Source of the DNA: Gammaproteobacteria bacterium
Lineage (GTDB): Bacteria > Pseudomonadota > Gammaproteobacteria > JAABTG01
Assembly (NCBI GenBank): GCA_030066245.1
Contig: JASJBY010000021.1
Coordinates: 1-33,705, forward strand
Length of the DNA stretch: 33,705 nt
Direction of reading: 5' to 3'
A program made the position numbers and the translations under genes. Under the pieces are notes generated by a model that made no database searches, was not told where the DNA came from, and worked only from the letters and a program-made list of their open reading frames with translations. Below are positions 9,001 through 15,777 of this stretch, one piece after another. The stretch's first letter is position 1. Each line of letters opens with the position of its first letter.

Positions 9001-9549
9001 CTGATCGGGATCATCCCCGGCCACTGGCTGCTGAATGCCGAGTTCACCGCCACCTCCATGATCGGCTTCATCGCCCTTGCCGGGATCGAGGTGCGCAACT
9101 CCATCCTGATGGTGGACTTCGCCAAAAACTCTGTCCACCGGGGCACGGAAGTCCAGGAGGCCGTCATCCGCGCCGGCCAGATCCGCATGCGCCCCATCTG
9201 GGTGACGGACCTGACCATGATGGCCGGCGCCGTGGCCATCCTGTTCGACCCCATCTTCCAGGGCATGGCCATCTCCCTGCTGTTCGGTCCCATCGTGGCC
9301 ACCACCCTGACGCTGGTCGTGGTACCGCTGGGCTGCATCACCGCCAGCAAGGCGCTTTTCCCGAAGCCTGTCGAAGGCGAGGCGGAGATATGTCCGCTCC
9401 CGGAAGAGGAGCAGGCCGCGCTCGAGCAGGAAGCGGCCGAGCTGGTCCCGGCCAAACAGACCCTGAGCAGCGTGGCGCCGGCCGGCGAGAAGGGGCCGCT
9501 TTCGGCAACCGAGAGAAAGGCGCATCATCCACGACGGAAGACCGGCTAG
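6094..9549 (+). CDS. Efflux RND transporter permease subunit (AcrB/CusA superfamily)
   Basis: An 1151-residue inner-membrane proton-driven pump. It has TM1 near residues 45-65 (LYIATLFIGLLGLFF), a periplasmic porter domain, a TM cluster with GILVDDATVVVENI carrying the proton-relay pair Asp442/Asp443, a second porter half, and a second TM cluster. In TM10 the motif is GIEVRNSILMVDF, so Arg1001 stands where AcrB has Lys940. The C-terminus has an extra charged tail of about 60 residues. The first 29 residues are Pro/Arg rich and not typical; the ATG at 6181 (MAGGIARAF) is an alternative start. No membrane-fusion protein, outer-membrane channel or regulator gene is adjacent, although family pumps normally need an adaptor. 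The substrate cannot be read; the sequence looks closer to drug-type than metal-type pumps. Confidence 0.93.
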   Translation: MKERPPIHRSRRPALHHPPIPYEERPRLGMAGGIARAFIDSPLSPLLYIATLFIGLLGLFFTPRQEDPEISVPMIDIFIQYPGASAEQVASLAIDPLQRIMSEIPGVKHVYAASQRENGIVTVRFEVGEELGPSIVKVHDKLQTNLDMIPPDVSMPLVKPKGIDDVPVVTLTLWSSEMDDGVLRALALDVLQRLKEVRNTGPGFVVGGRSEQIRIEVLPERLAGFGISLDQVANAIRSANTQKDGGTVESGDTLFRVTTGSYLRNAEDVGGLVLGSQHGMPIYVRDVANVFEGPEETSRLVAFFTGPSHDGSTPEASGRPAVTIAIAKKQGTNGVTVAEDILEKVESLKGRLIPANVHVSVTRNYGKTANDKVNELLLALTGAAIAVSVLCFITIGTRPAIVVIVVIPVVILITVWSAWILGYTINRVSLFALIFAIGILVDDATVVVENIFRRWLHEDDISVDTAVDAVREVGNPTIIATLTVLAALLPMGFVSGMMGPYMLPIPTLGSVAMVFSLFAAFVFTPWFSLKLRPKLEALKKAEQKERRIQNAIGRIYRPIVQPLIRNRLAAWVFLCTIVAAFFLAISMFYTKAVTVKTLPFDNKPEFNVVINMPEGTALPVTANVAWRLAEVLQQQMPEVIALQTYVGTVSPFNFNGMVRHYYLRQNAWEADIQVMLLDKDERERSSHELAIAARQLLTPVAREHGARIAIVEMPPGPPVLQTVVAEIYGPDATTRRQVAEDMARLFDTVPNLVDVDHYMTTPHDLWHFEVDTEKAERRGVSVEAITRNVTMAMGGHRLGDVKRGNVREPTYLVIQLPLEVRADVTRVADLPVPTRDGRTVPLAELGRFVKVAEDPIIYHKDLRPMEYVVGEMEGRMGAPIYGMLAVEDQLKVYTTPDGVNAMTGTLTKAPKDDAATSFEWTGEWTVTYETFRDLGLAFAAALVLIFALLVWEFGNFIHPTIIMAPIPLTLIGIIPGHWLLNAEFTATSMIGFIALAGIEVRNSILMVDFAKNSVHRGTEVQEAVIRAGQIRMRPIWVTDLTMMAGAVAILFDPIFQGMAISLLFGPIVATTLTLVVVPLGCITASKALFPKPVEGEAEICPLPEEEQAALEQEAAELVPAKQTLSSVAPAGEKGPLSATERKAHHPRRKTG

Positions 9550-9550
9550 C

Positions 9551-9806
9551 GCACGGCCGACAACGACATTCTCCTCTCTCTTCACCACGTTTGAAGTGCT
9601 CTACGGACTGCAGGACGCTACTATCGACGAAGCCGTCCATCGGCTCATAGCGCGGATCGGGAAGGCCGACCCAAGCGTCGACCCCGAAGCGGTCTACCGG
9701 CTTGTTCACGAGCGAAACCGAATGCGGCTTCACGTCCGTGGAGCCCGTCACGGCTGTCGTGCATGCGCGGGTGGACGGGCTGGCGTCGCGGGACGAGGGC
9801 GAAGCG
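9551..9806 (+). pseudogene. Remnant of a PTS EIIA / PtsN-like gene, frameshifted and truncated
   Basis: One frame, from about 9581, reads VLYGLQDATIDEAVHRLI and then VDPEAVYRLVHER, resembling the first helices of nitrogen-PTS/fructose EIIA domains. Near 9711-9717 the similarity jumps to the next frame, which reads ECGFTSVEPVTAVVHARVDGL. That fits the EIIA active-site region (usually GxGVAIPHAR), with His in VVHARV at the phosphorylation position. Removing one base in the GAAACC stretch would join both parts. There is no start codon with a ribosome site, and similarity ends where the HDOD gene ends at 9807, so about half the domain is missing. This was recognised by eye; an alternative is chance similarity in a GC-rich spacer. 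Confidence 0.5.
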
Positions 9807-10709
9807 TCAGGTGTTCGACACCAGCAGGTGGGCGGCTTCCGCGAACTGCAGCCCCGCTTCGCCGATGATCGCTTCCTGGTCCAGATCCTCGGGAGCCAGG
9901 GATGTGGCTTCCCAGGCGTGGGGACTGATTTCCGCCTCCACGGACGGCTCCTCGAACAGGGCGCCGATCTCCGAGCGGTTGGCGAACACCTCGGCCATGT
10001 GCACCAGAGAGGCCTCCAGCGCATGCTCTCCGGCTGCGCCCGGATCGTGGTGATAGCGCACGGCGCCCACCAGGGAATCGGGCAGCATCCAGCGGGCCAG
10101 AAGCAGGGCACCGAGCTCGGCGTGGCCGAAGCCCAAGGCCTGCTCTTCGGCTTTGCAGAGGACCCGCTCATCGCCCTTTGCCACCATCAGCAGATCCTTT
10201 GCCAGCCCCGGCACCTGCTTGTAGAGAATCAGACTGCCGATGTCATGGAGTAGACCGGCGACGAACAGGCGTTCCGGGTGCAGCACGCCGCAGCGCTTGC
10301 CGAGCAGCCTGGCAATCAGGCCGCAGTAGATGCTGTGACGCCAGAAGCTGTCCATGTTGACCAGCACGCTGGGGACACCGCTGAAGGACTTGACTGCCGA
10401 CACCGCAACCACGAGGTTGTAGAGTTCCCGATCACCGATGATGGTGATGGCCCGTGACACCGTGTCGATGCGGCGCACGAACCCGTAGAAGGCGCTGTTG
10501 ACCAGCCGCAGCAAACGGGCCGTCAGACTGGGATCCCGGGCGACCACCTCGCCGAGTGAGCGGGCTGAAGCCGCCGGCGAGTGAAGCAGTTCGGTAAGCC
10601 GGATGCAGACATCCGGCAGGGACACCAGGCCGGAAATCTTGTCGACCCACTGGGCCGCCAGAGCATTCTGGGGACGCTGCAGCGACTCGGCGACGGCCGG
10701 GCTGGTCAT
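9807..10709 (-). CDS. HDOD domain protein
   Basis: 300 residues, nearly all one HDOD domain (HD-related output domain), with ISGLVSLPDVCIRL, the ARDPSLTARLLRLVNSAFY block and FVAGLLHDIGSLIL. HDOD proteins are found in signalling pathways for stress, motility and c-di-GMP; most have no shown enzyme activity. There is no receiver, GGDEF or EAL part and no transmembrane segment, so it is cytosolic and stand-alone. ATG 10709 is preceded by GGGAGA at good spacing. The gene starts 15 bases after the stop of the DUF1631 gene and is almost certainly co-transcribed with it, which hints at a shared regulatory role. The C-terminal 50 residues are acidic and outside the core. Confidence 0.92.
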   Translation of the reverse strand: MTSPAVAESLQRPQNALAAQWVDKISGLVSLPDVCIRLTELLHSPAASARSLGEVVARDPSLTARLLRLVNSAFYGFVRRIDTVSRAITIIGDRELYNLVVAVSAVKSFSGVPSVLVNMDSFWRHSIYCGLIARLLGKRCGVLHPERLFVAGLLHDIGSLILYKQVPGLAKDLLMVAKGDERVLCKAEEQALGFGHAELGALLLARWMLPDSLVGAVRYHHDPGAAGEHALEASLVHMAEVFANRSEIGALFEEPSVEAEISPHAWEATSLAPEDLDQEAIIGEAGLQFAEAAHLLVSNT

Positions 10710-10724
10710 GCTGGCATCTCCCGC

Positions 10725-13136
10725 TCAGGCCGAAGCGGGAAGAGCGCCGTCCTGCCGGCCTTTGAGACCGTCCATGAGGCTGCTCACCGCCCGGTCGAAC
10801 AGGGGCACGCGCTTGATGATGTTGGCGCTGCGGCGCCGGAACTCGGCCGCCAGCCCCGCGGGGGTCCGCTCGCCCGCCTTGATGCCCTTGCAGTCGGTGA
10901 ATAGATACATCCCCGTTGCCGAGCTGACCCAGGTTAATCGCGCCCGGTAGGCAGCACCATCGTCGCTGGAGAACTCTATCCAGGTGCCGAGCTGTAGGCC
11001 CTGCGCCAGCTCCAGATACTCGTCGGCGTCCTCGGGGGCAGCCTCGGCCGGACCGATGTCTTCGAGGGTGATTTCCTCGACCGCCATGTCGTCAGCATCG
11101 GCGCCGTTCTCCTGACTCCCGTAGCGCAGCTTGTCTGCGAAAGGCTCGCCGGGAGCGGACGTGATGCCTTCCGGTGCAGGCGCCTGCTCGGGCTCGGCAT
11201 CGTTGGCGGCGCTGCTGGCCACCGGCACCGGCGAAGGTGCCACGCCGGCCGCGGGCCTGCTGTCGCTGCGGCTCACAGCGCCGGCATGCAGGGTCGCCAG
11301 CTCGGCGAGAAACGTGGCGCGCTCATTGGCGTCCACCGAGATGATTTCCATACCCGCCTTGAGATCCCGCAACAGTCCCGGAAGGAGCTGCACCAGCTGC
11401 GCTCGTTCCTCCGGGGCGGATTTAGGCTGCACGCTCCAGACCAGCCTGTCCATCAGCTTCAGAGCGCTCTGCCACTGTCCCCCGGCTTCGCCCTGCGCCA
11501 TGTGCGCCACGGTCAGGAAATCAGCCCAGTGCTGCCTGAGAAAACCCCTCACCGCCGGCGGCATGTCCGTGCTGGAGGTCCTGCAGGCAACTTCCTGCCG
11601 CGCAAGTTTCTTGGCCTGCTCCAGCTGCTCCTTGCCCTGGATGACCTTGACCGAATCCTTGGCCCGCTCTTCGGCCTCGTGCTCCGCCTCGGTTCGGAAC
11701 AGCTCGAACTCCGTCAGCAGCTCGGCAAACAGGCCCACGTCGTCCTCGAAGTCACCCAGCACCCGATGCACCACGGCCTCTGCCTTGCCATAGACAGGAT
11801 TGTTGGCCTGGTCGGCGTCGGTCCAGCCGACGGCCGCGTCGGCCAGGGCGTTCACCAGGCGGCGGGCGGGATGCGTCCGTTTGGAGAAAACCGAGCGATC
11901 GAGCATGGCCACCTTGAGAATGGGGATCTGCAGCCGGCCGATCAGCGCCTTCATGAAATCCGGGATCTCCCGGTCTTCCAGGACAAAGTCGAACAGCATG
12001 GCGACGATGTCCACGGTCAGATCATCGATGCGGCCGCCGCCCTCGCCGATCGGGGCGTTCTTGAGTTGGTGAAGCACGTTCACGCCGCCGCTCGCCAGCT
12101 GCGCCGCATCCAGGACCACGCTCGCCCCCGGCACCTGTTCCACGTCACCGCGCTGCAGTCGCGTCAGCTGCTGAAGCGTGCCCAGCGCCACGGGCGTCCC
12201 CGTGACCGGAGCGGCGGCAGTCGCCGGGGAACTGGGGGAAACCAGCTGGTGCAGAGCGGCCAGGACGCTGTCGCCTGCCCCGGCCGTTGTATGCGCCGGC
12301 ACGGCCCCGGACACGGCGGCCTCAGGCACGACACCCGGGGGCACGACACCCGGGGGCACAACACCATGGGGGACGGCGGTTTGTGGAGACGGTGCTGTCG
12401 AAGCGGCCGGCCGGGTCGGGCGCGCCTGGGGAATCTTCGGCAGCACATCGTTATCGACGAGATAACGGTTCAGGTCGGTGTAGAGCTGAGGTAGCAGGAC
12501 AGCCGCATACTTGTCGAACAGCTTCAGCAAGATCAGCTTGATCTGAATATCGGAACCCAACTGGTCACACGCCTCGCGGAAAACGCCACAGATCGCCTCG
12601 GGAGCGAGCGGGTTCTCCTCCGGTTTCAGCTCCGAGTCACCGAGCAGCAAACCCATGCGCAGATCGAAGGCCGACAGGTCCAGCTCGCAGAGTTCCCTTA
12701 CCTTGGACACCATGCCGTTGACGGCCAGGGTTGCCTCCAGATCGTCGTCCTCGACCAGGCCCAGGGTCGGCACGGCATCGTCCAGAGCAACACCGTCAGC
12801 ACTGGCCCGGCGCTCGCCCCGAACCGCATGGTTGTACTGCTCCACCAGAAGGGTGGCGAACTCCGTCTCGATGTTGCCACGGCGGATACGCACCTCACGC
12901 ATGGCATCGAAGTAGAGTGTCTGAATGGCGTTGTTCTCCGCCTTGTCAGCCAGCTCGAACAGGGTGTCATCCACCTTGTTCATCACACCGGATACGGCAG
13001 CCGACAGCCGTTCCATGGCGGACGCCCGGCATTTGTGCAGCATACGGCTGGCTTCAGTTGGGCTTACGCCGTTTCGGGATCGACCGAAGACGTCCATGTT
13101 GACGAGGTTCGCGGGTGCTGCGTGCTTCATGACCAT
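10725..13136 (-). CDS. DUF1631 family protein
   Basis: About 803 residues. The N-terminal and middle parts are helical with the usual DUF1631 blocks (ELADKAENNAIQTLYFDAM, LLVEQYNHAV, PISMLKVA-like LQIPILKVAMLD, HPARRLVNALADA). A Pro/Ala/Val-rich linker at about residues 260-330 contains PPGVV repeats. The last 90 residues (LGTWIEFSS...RARLTWVSSATGMYLFTDCKG) look like a degenerate PilZ-type beta-barrel. No function is established; annotations as thymidine phosphorylase are not supported by motifs. The start is uncertain: ATG 13136 or 13130 (MKHAAPANLV) fits the family, while the frame stays open to 13286 across a dyad that looks regulatory. It is followed after 15 bases by the HDOD gene, so the pair is an operon. 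Confidence 0.88.
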   Translation of the reverse strand: MVMKHAAPANLVNMDVFGRSRNGVSPTEASRMLHKCRASAMERLSAAVSGVMNKVDDTLFELADKAENNAIQTLYFDAMREVRIRRGNIETEFATLLVEQYNHAVRGERRASADGVALDDAVPTLGLVEDDDLEATLAVNGMVSKVRELCELDLSAFDLRMGLLLGDSELKPEENPLAPEAICGVFREACDQLGSDIQIKLILLKLFDKYAAVLLPQLYTDLNRYLVDNDVLPKIPQARPTRPAASTAPSPQTAVPHGVVPPGVVPPGVVPEAAVSGAVPAHTTAGAGDSVLAALHQLVSPSSPATAAAPVTGTPVALGTLQQLTRLQRGDVEQVPGASVVLDAAQLASGGVNVLHQLKNAPIGEGGGRIDDLTVDIVAMLFDFVLEDREIPDFMKALIGRLQIPILKVAMLDRSVFSKRTHPARRLVNALADAAVGWTDADQANNPVYGKAEAVVHRVLGDFEDDVGLFAELLTEFELFRTEAEHEAEERAKDSVKVIQGKEQLEQAKKLARQEVACRTSSTDMPPAVRGFLRQHWADFLTVAHMAQGEAGGQWQSALKLMDRLVWSVQPKSAPEERAQLVQLLPGLLRDLKAGMEIISVDANERATFLAELATLHAGAVSRSDSRPAAGVAPSPVPVASSAANDAEPEQAPAPEGITSAPGEPFADKLRYGSQENGADADDMAVEEITLEDIGPAEAAPEDADEYLELAQGLQLGTWIEFSSDDGAAYRARLTWVSSATGMYLFTDCKGIKAGERTPAGLAAEFRRRSANIIKRVPLFDRAVSSLMDGLKGRQDGALPASA
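12325..12369. repeat. 15-bp tandem repeat inside the DUF1631 gene
   Basis: Two perfect copies of GGCACGACACCCGGG and a third copy with three changes lie in tandem. On the coding strand they encode repeated P-G-V-V-P units in the flexible linker. The unit length is a multiple of three, so copy-number change would lengthen or shorten the linker without a frameshift. Confidence 0.85.
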
Positions 13137-13184
13137 GTGCTTCGCTGGGGAGGATTGAGGCAGGAACTCCCTGTAATCTGGAGT

Positions 13185-13207
13185 CGGCACATACAAATTT
13201 TGTGCCG
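13185..13207 (-). promoter_or_regulatory. Dyad with sigma-54-like spacing upstream of DUF1631-HDOD
   Basis: CGGCACA (13185-13191) and TGTGCCG (13201-13207) form perfect 7-base inverted arms around a 9-base A/T-rich centre, 49 bases upstream of ATG 13136. Read on the minus strand, CGGCACAAAATTTGTA resembles a sigma-54 site (TGGCACR-N4-TTGCW) with the GG kept and the invariant GC changed to GT. It could be an operator, a weak sigma-54 promoter, or both. Confidence 0.45.
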
Positions 13208-13312
13208 CAATCGACAGTTTTGCCCTAAGGCACTGAAGCTGTTCGCTGGCAGCAGAATCAGTAAGGGAACGATGGGACCCGGCCACCCCTCTTTTCTGAC
13301 AATGGACTTCAC

Positions 13313-13339
13313 GCCGGCGTAAACGGGGTTGACGCCGGC
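13313..13339 (-). terminator. Hairpin downstream of the first GNAT gene
   Basis: GCCGGCGT (13313-13320) and ACGCCGGC (13332-13339) pair into an 8-base GC-only stem with an 11-base loop, 42 bases beyond the GNAT stop at 13382. No T-run follows, so termination is uncertain. Confidence 0.35.
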
Positions 13340-13381
13340 TCCAGTCGCCAGCCAGGAGGGCGGCGTGACAAACTACCCCGC

Positions 13382-14095
13382 TTACCGATGCCGCTCGGGG
13401 ACCTCTGAACCGGCCGAAGCCGGCTCGGCAAGTCTCATCAGGACCCGCCCGAAGCTAAACACCACGAGCCGCCGGGCGGCGAGCCGCAGGATTTGGGAGA
13501 AGCGGCTGGAGCCGCGGCGGGTGCTGCCGTGGGACAGCGTCACGCGCTCGGGCAGGGGAAACTCAGCCACAATGACCCGCCCACGACTCTCGAAGCAGGC
13601 CCCTCCGAAGGCCTCGGTGATCATGTGACGAATACGGTTGTTGCTGGCCAGCACCTCGCAGCGGAAACGCTTCACGCCCCGTTCCAGGGCCGCAACTACC
13701 AGTCGCTCCAGCAGCAGCCGCCCGATGCCGCGATTCTGCATCTCGTCGATCACCGCCACGGCCGCCTCGGCCACCGCCGGTTCGCCCGTCAACCGCACAT
13801 AGCGGGCGATGCCCAGTCCTACCTGCTCCTGGCGCCGCCGGCCGATGCCCACCGCACCCACCGCGAAATGCTGCACGCCGTCGACCTCGGTAAGGTAGCG
13901 CAGCTCCGCGTCACTGAAATGCGCTTTGGGACCAAAGAAGCGACCCCGCTGGGATTCCGCCGACAGCCGCCCCAGCCCCTCCCGAAGCCGCTGCTTGTCC
14001 GTCGGCCGAACCGCCCGCAGACGGACGCGCGTCCCGTCCCGCAGCCTGAGGTCTTCCTGGTAGGACGCGCCGATGGAGTACCCATTCGCTTTCAT
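13382..14095 (-). CDS. GNAT family N-acetyltransferase
   Basis: About 237 residues. After a short lead the sequence LRDGTRVRLRAVRPTDKQRLREGL begins a GNAT fold of the type seen at the C-terminus of Pat protein-acetyltransferases. FFGPKAHFSDAELRYLTEVDG is typical of that group, and the acetyl-CoA loop is QNRGIGRLLLERLV. The C-terminal 50 residues are Arg rich, with hydrophobic stretches. The enzyme should transfer acetyl from acetyl-CoA to an amine; the target is unknown. I choose ATG 14095; a GTG at 14110 is also in frame, and neither has a strong ribosome site because the region just upstream is an AGTGAAT-type repeat. It is divergent from purB, with a shared 130-base control region. Confidence 0.85.
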   Translation of the reverse strand: MKANGYSIGASYQEDLRLRDGTRVRLRAVRPTDKQRLREGLGRLSAESQRGRFFGPKAHFSDAELRYLTEVDGVQHFAVGAVGIGRRRQEQVGLGIARYVRLTGEPAVAEAAVAVIDEMQNRGIGRLLLERLVVAALERGVKRFRCEVLASNNRIRHMITEAFGGACFESRGRVIVAEFPLPERVTLSHGSTRRGSSRFSQILRLAARRLVVFSFGRVLMRLAEPASAGSEVPERHR

Positions 14096-14096
14096 T

Positions 14097-14142
14097 TCAC
14101 TATTCACCACTCACTACTCACTATTCGCTGCTAACTACTCAC
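14097..14142. repeat. AGTGAAT-type short repeat, copy A
   Basis: On the plus strand this reads as degenerate tandem units of CACTATT(C)/CACTACT. On the minus strand it contains GTGAATAGTGA and TGGTGAAT, both also found in the 27984-28026 copy. It lies directly at the 5' end of the GNAT gene. Confidence 0.65.
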
Positions 14143-14159
14143 ATTCCCCTCCCCAACGC

Positions 14160-14188
14160 TTACCGCTTCCGCGGTGGTTCTTTATACT
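14160..14188 (+). promoter_or_regulatory. purB: Probable purB promoter
   Basis: A good -10 box, TATACT (14183-14188), lies 17 bases after a weak -35, TTACCG (14160-14165), about 39 bases upstream of the purB ATG. The same A/T patch read on the minus strand has TATAAA and could serve the divergent GNAT gene. No PurR-like operator is visible. Confidence 0.45.
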
Positions 14189-14226
14189 GATATCCCACTG
14201 TCACTATCCAATCACGCGGAGCCTGC

Positions 14227-15606
14227 ATGGAACTGTCTTCCCTGACCGCCATCTCCCCCGTCGACGGCCGCTATGGCAGCAAGACCGCTGATCTTCGGCC
14301 CATCTTCAGCGAGTACGGCCTGATACGCCACCGGGTGCTGGTCGAAGTCCGTTGGCTTCAGATGCTCGCAAGCAGTACCGACGTCCCCGAGGTGCCGACC
14401 CTGGGCGCGCACGCAAATCACATCCTCGACGGCATCTTCGAGAGGTTCGACGAGGAGGATGCTCGGCGCGTGAAGAACATCGAGCGAACCACGAATCACG
14501 ACGTCAAGGCCGTGGAGTATTTCCTCAAGGAGAAGATCGCCGGCAACCAGGAGCTGGAAGCCGTAAGCGAATTCATTCATTTCGCCTGCACCTCCGAGGA
14601 CATCAACAACCTGGCCTACGCGCTGATGCTGCGCGAGGCTCGCACCCAGGCCGTGCTGCCGGCCATGGACGAGCTGCTGCAGGCCATGGAGGGACTCGCC
14701 ATCTCCCTCGCCCAGCAGCCCATGCTGTCCCGGACCCACGGGCAACCGGCCTCTCCCACGACCCTCGGCAAAGAGATGGCCAACTTCGCCCACCGCCTGA
14801 GGCGACAGAAAGAACAGCTGGTCGCAGTCCCGCTGTTGGGAAAGATGAACGGTGCGGTGGGCAATTACAACGCCCATCTCAGCGCCTATCCGGAAGTGGA
14901 CTGGGAGACTTTCGCCAGCGACTTCGTCACCGGCCTCGGGCTCGAATGGAATCCGTACACCACTCAGGTCGAACCCCATGACTTCGCCGCAGAAATGTTC
15001 GACGCCGTGAGCCGTTTCAATACGGTGCTGCTCGATTTCTGTCGCGACGTATGGGGGTACATCGCTCTGGCTTACTTCAAACAGAAAACGGTGGCCGCCG
15101 AGGTGGGCTCGTCGACCATGCCCCACAAGGTCAATCCCATCGACTTCGAGAACGCGGAGGGCAACCTCGGCATCGCCAATGCCTTGTTGAACCACCTGTC
15201 GGCCAAACTCCCCGTGTCCCGCTGGCAGCGCGACCTGTCCGATTCCACCGTCCTGCGCAACCTGGGCGTGGGCTTCGCCCATTCCCTGATCGCCTATCAG
15301 TCCTGCCTGAAGGGTATGGCCAAGCTGGAAGTCAATCCCGACCGGCTGGCCGAGGATCTGGCCAACGCCTGGGAGGTGCTGGCCGAGCCCATCCAGACGG
15401 TGATGCGTCGCTACGGCGTGGACAAGCCCTATGAGAAGCTCAAGGAGTTCACTCGCGGCCGCGCCATAGATCGCTACTCCCTGTCGGCTTTCATCGAGGG
15501 CCTGGACATACCGCCGGAGGCCAAACAGGCGCTCCTCGAGCTGTCGCCGGCCACCTACGTGGGCAACGCCGCGGAGCAGGCCAAGCGCATACGCCCCGTC
15601 CGCTGA
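14227..15606 (+). CDS. purB: Adenylosuccinate lyase
   Basis: 459 residues, close to E. coli PurB (456). It splits fumarate from SAICAR and from adenylosuccinate in purine synthesis. The N-terminus LTAISPVDGRYGSKT is diagnostic of the gammaproteobacterial form. TTNHDVKAVEYFLK, HFACTSEDINNLAYALML and SRTHGQPASPTT carry conserved active-site residues, and the fumarase/aspartase-superfamily signature SSTMPHKVNPIDFENAEGN is complete. ATG 14227 has GGAG upstream at good spacing. It is followed on the same strand by the RoxA-type oxygenase and a GNAT gene, a grouping also known from pseudomonads. Purine synthesis is also represented by purL in this window, but the two are far apart. Confidence 0.98.
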   Translation: MELSSLTAISPVDGRYGSKTADLRPIFSEYGLIRHRVLVEVRWLQMLASSTDVPEVPTLGAHANHILDGIFERFDEEDARRVKNIERTTNHDVKAVEYFLKEKIAGNQELEAVSEFIHFACTSEDINNLAYALMLREARTQAVLPAMDELLQAMEGLAISLAQQPMLSRTHGQPASPTTLGKEMANFAHRLRRQKEQLVAVPLLGKMNGAVGNYNAHLSAYPEVDWETFASDFVTGLGLEWNPYTTQVEPHDFAAEMFDAVSRFNTVLLDFCRDVWGYIALAYFKQKTVAAEVGSSTMPHKVNPIDFENAEGNLGIANALLNHLSAKLPVSRWQRDLSDSTVLRNLGVGFAHSLIAYQSCLKGMAKLEVNPDRLAEDLANAWEVLAEPIQTVMRRYGVDKPYEKLKEFTRGRAIDRYSLSAFIEGLDIPPEAKQALLELSPATYVGNAAEQAKRIRPVR

Positions 15607-15777
15607 GTGCATGGCGCCGCCCCCGCTGGTGATGGCAACACGGAGCCTGCGCATCTCCCTCGGATCGGCCGGCATGCTTCGCCAGGTACCAACGCCGCGG
15701 GGCCCTCACGCTGTGGCTCCTGCCGGGTTTGGCGCATACCCGTGTCCATTTCAGGCGCAACTGGGGCTGGGTCGCGG

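Noticed and set aside
7132..9588. An 818-codon open frame on the minus strand opposite the RND permease
   Set aside because: It is a GC-bias mirror of a strongly conserved gene; its translation is His/Gln/Gly rich with no domain and no ribosome site.
13185..13207. LexA or CRP box reading of the dyad
   Set aside because: The arms CGGCACA/TGTGCCG fit neither CTGT-N8-ACAG nor TGTGA-N6-TCACA.
13137..13286. A 50-codon longer start for the DUF1631 gene
   Set aside because: The family starts at MKHA-type sequence, and the extension covers a dyad and A/T-rich, promoter-like DNA.
14212..15675. A 487-codon open frame opposite purB
   Set aside because: Shadow of purB; low-complexity His/Gly/Val translation.
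15607..15777. A longer start for the oxygenase gene directly after the purB stop
   Set aside because: The 57 extra residues have no family similarity and look like translated spacer, and no ribosome site precedes them.
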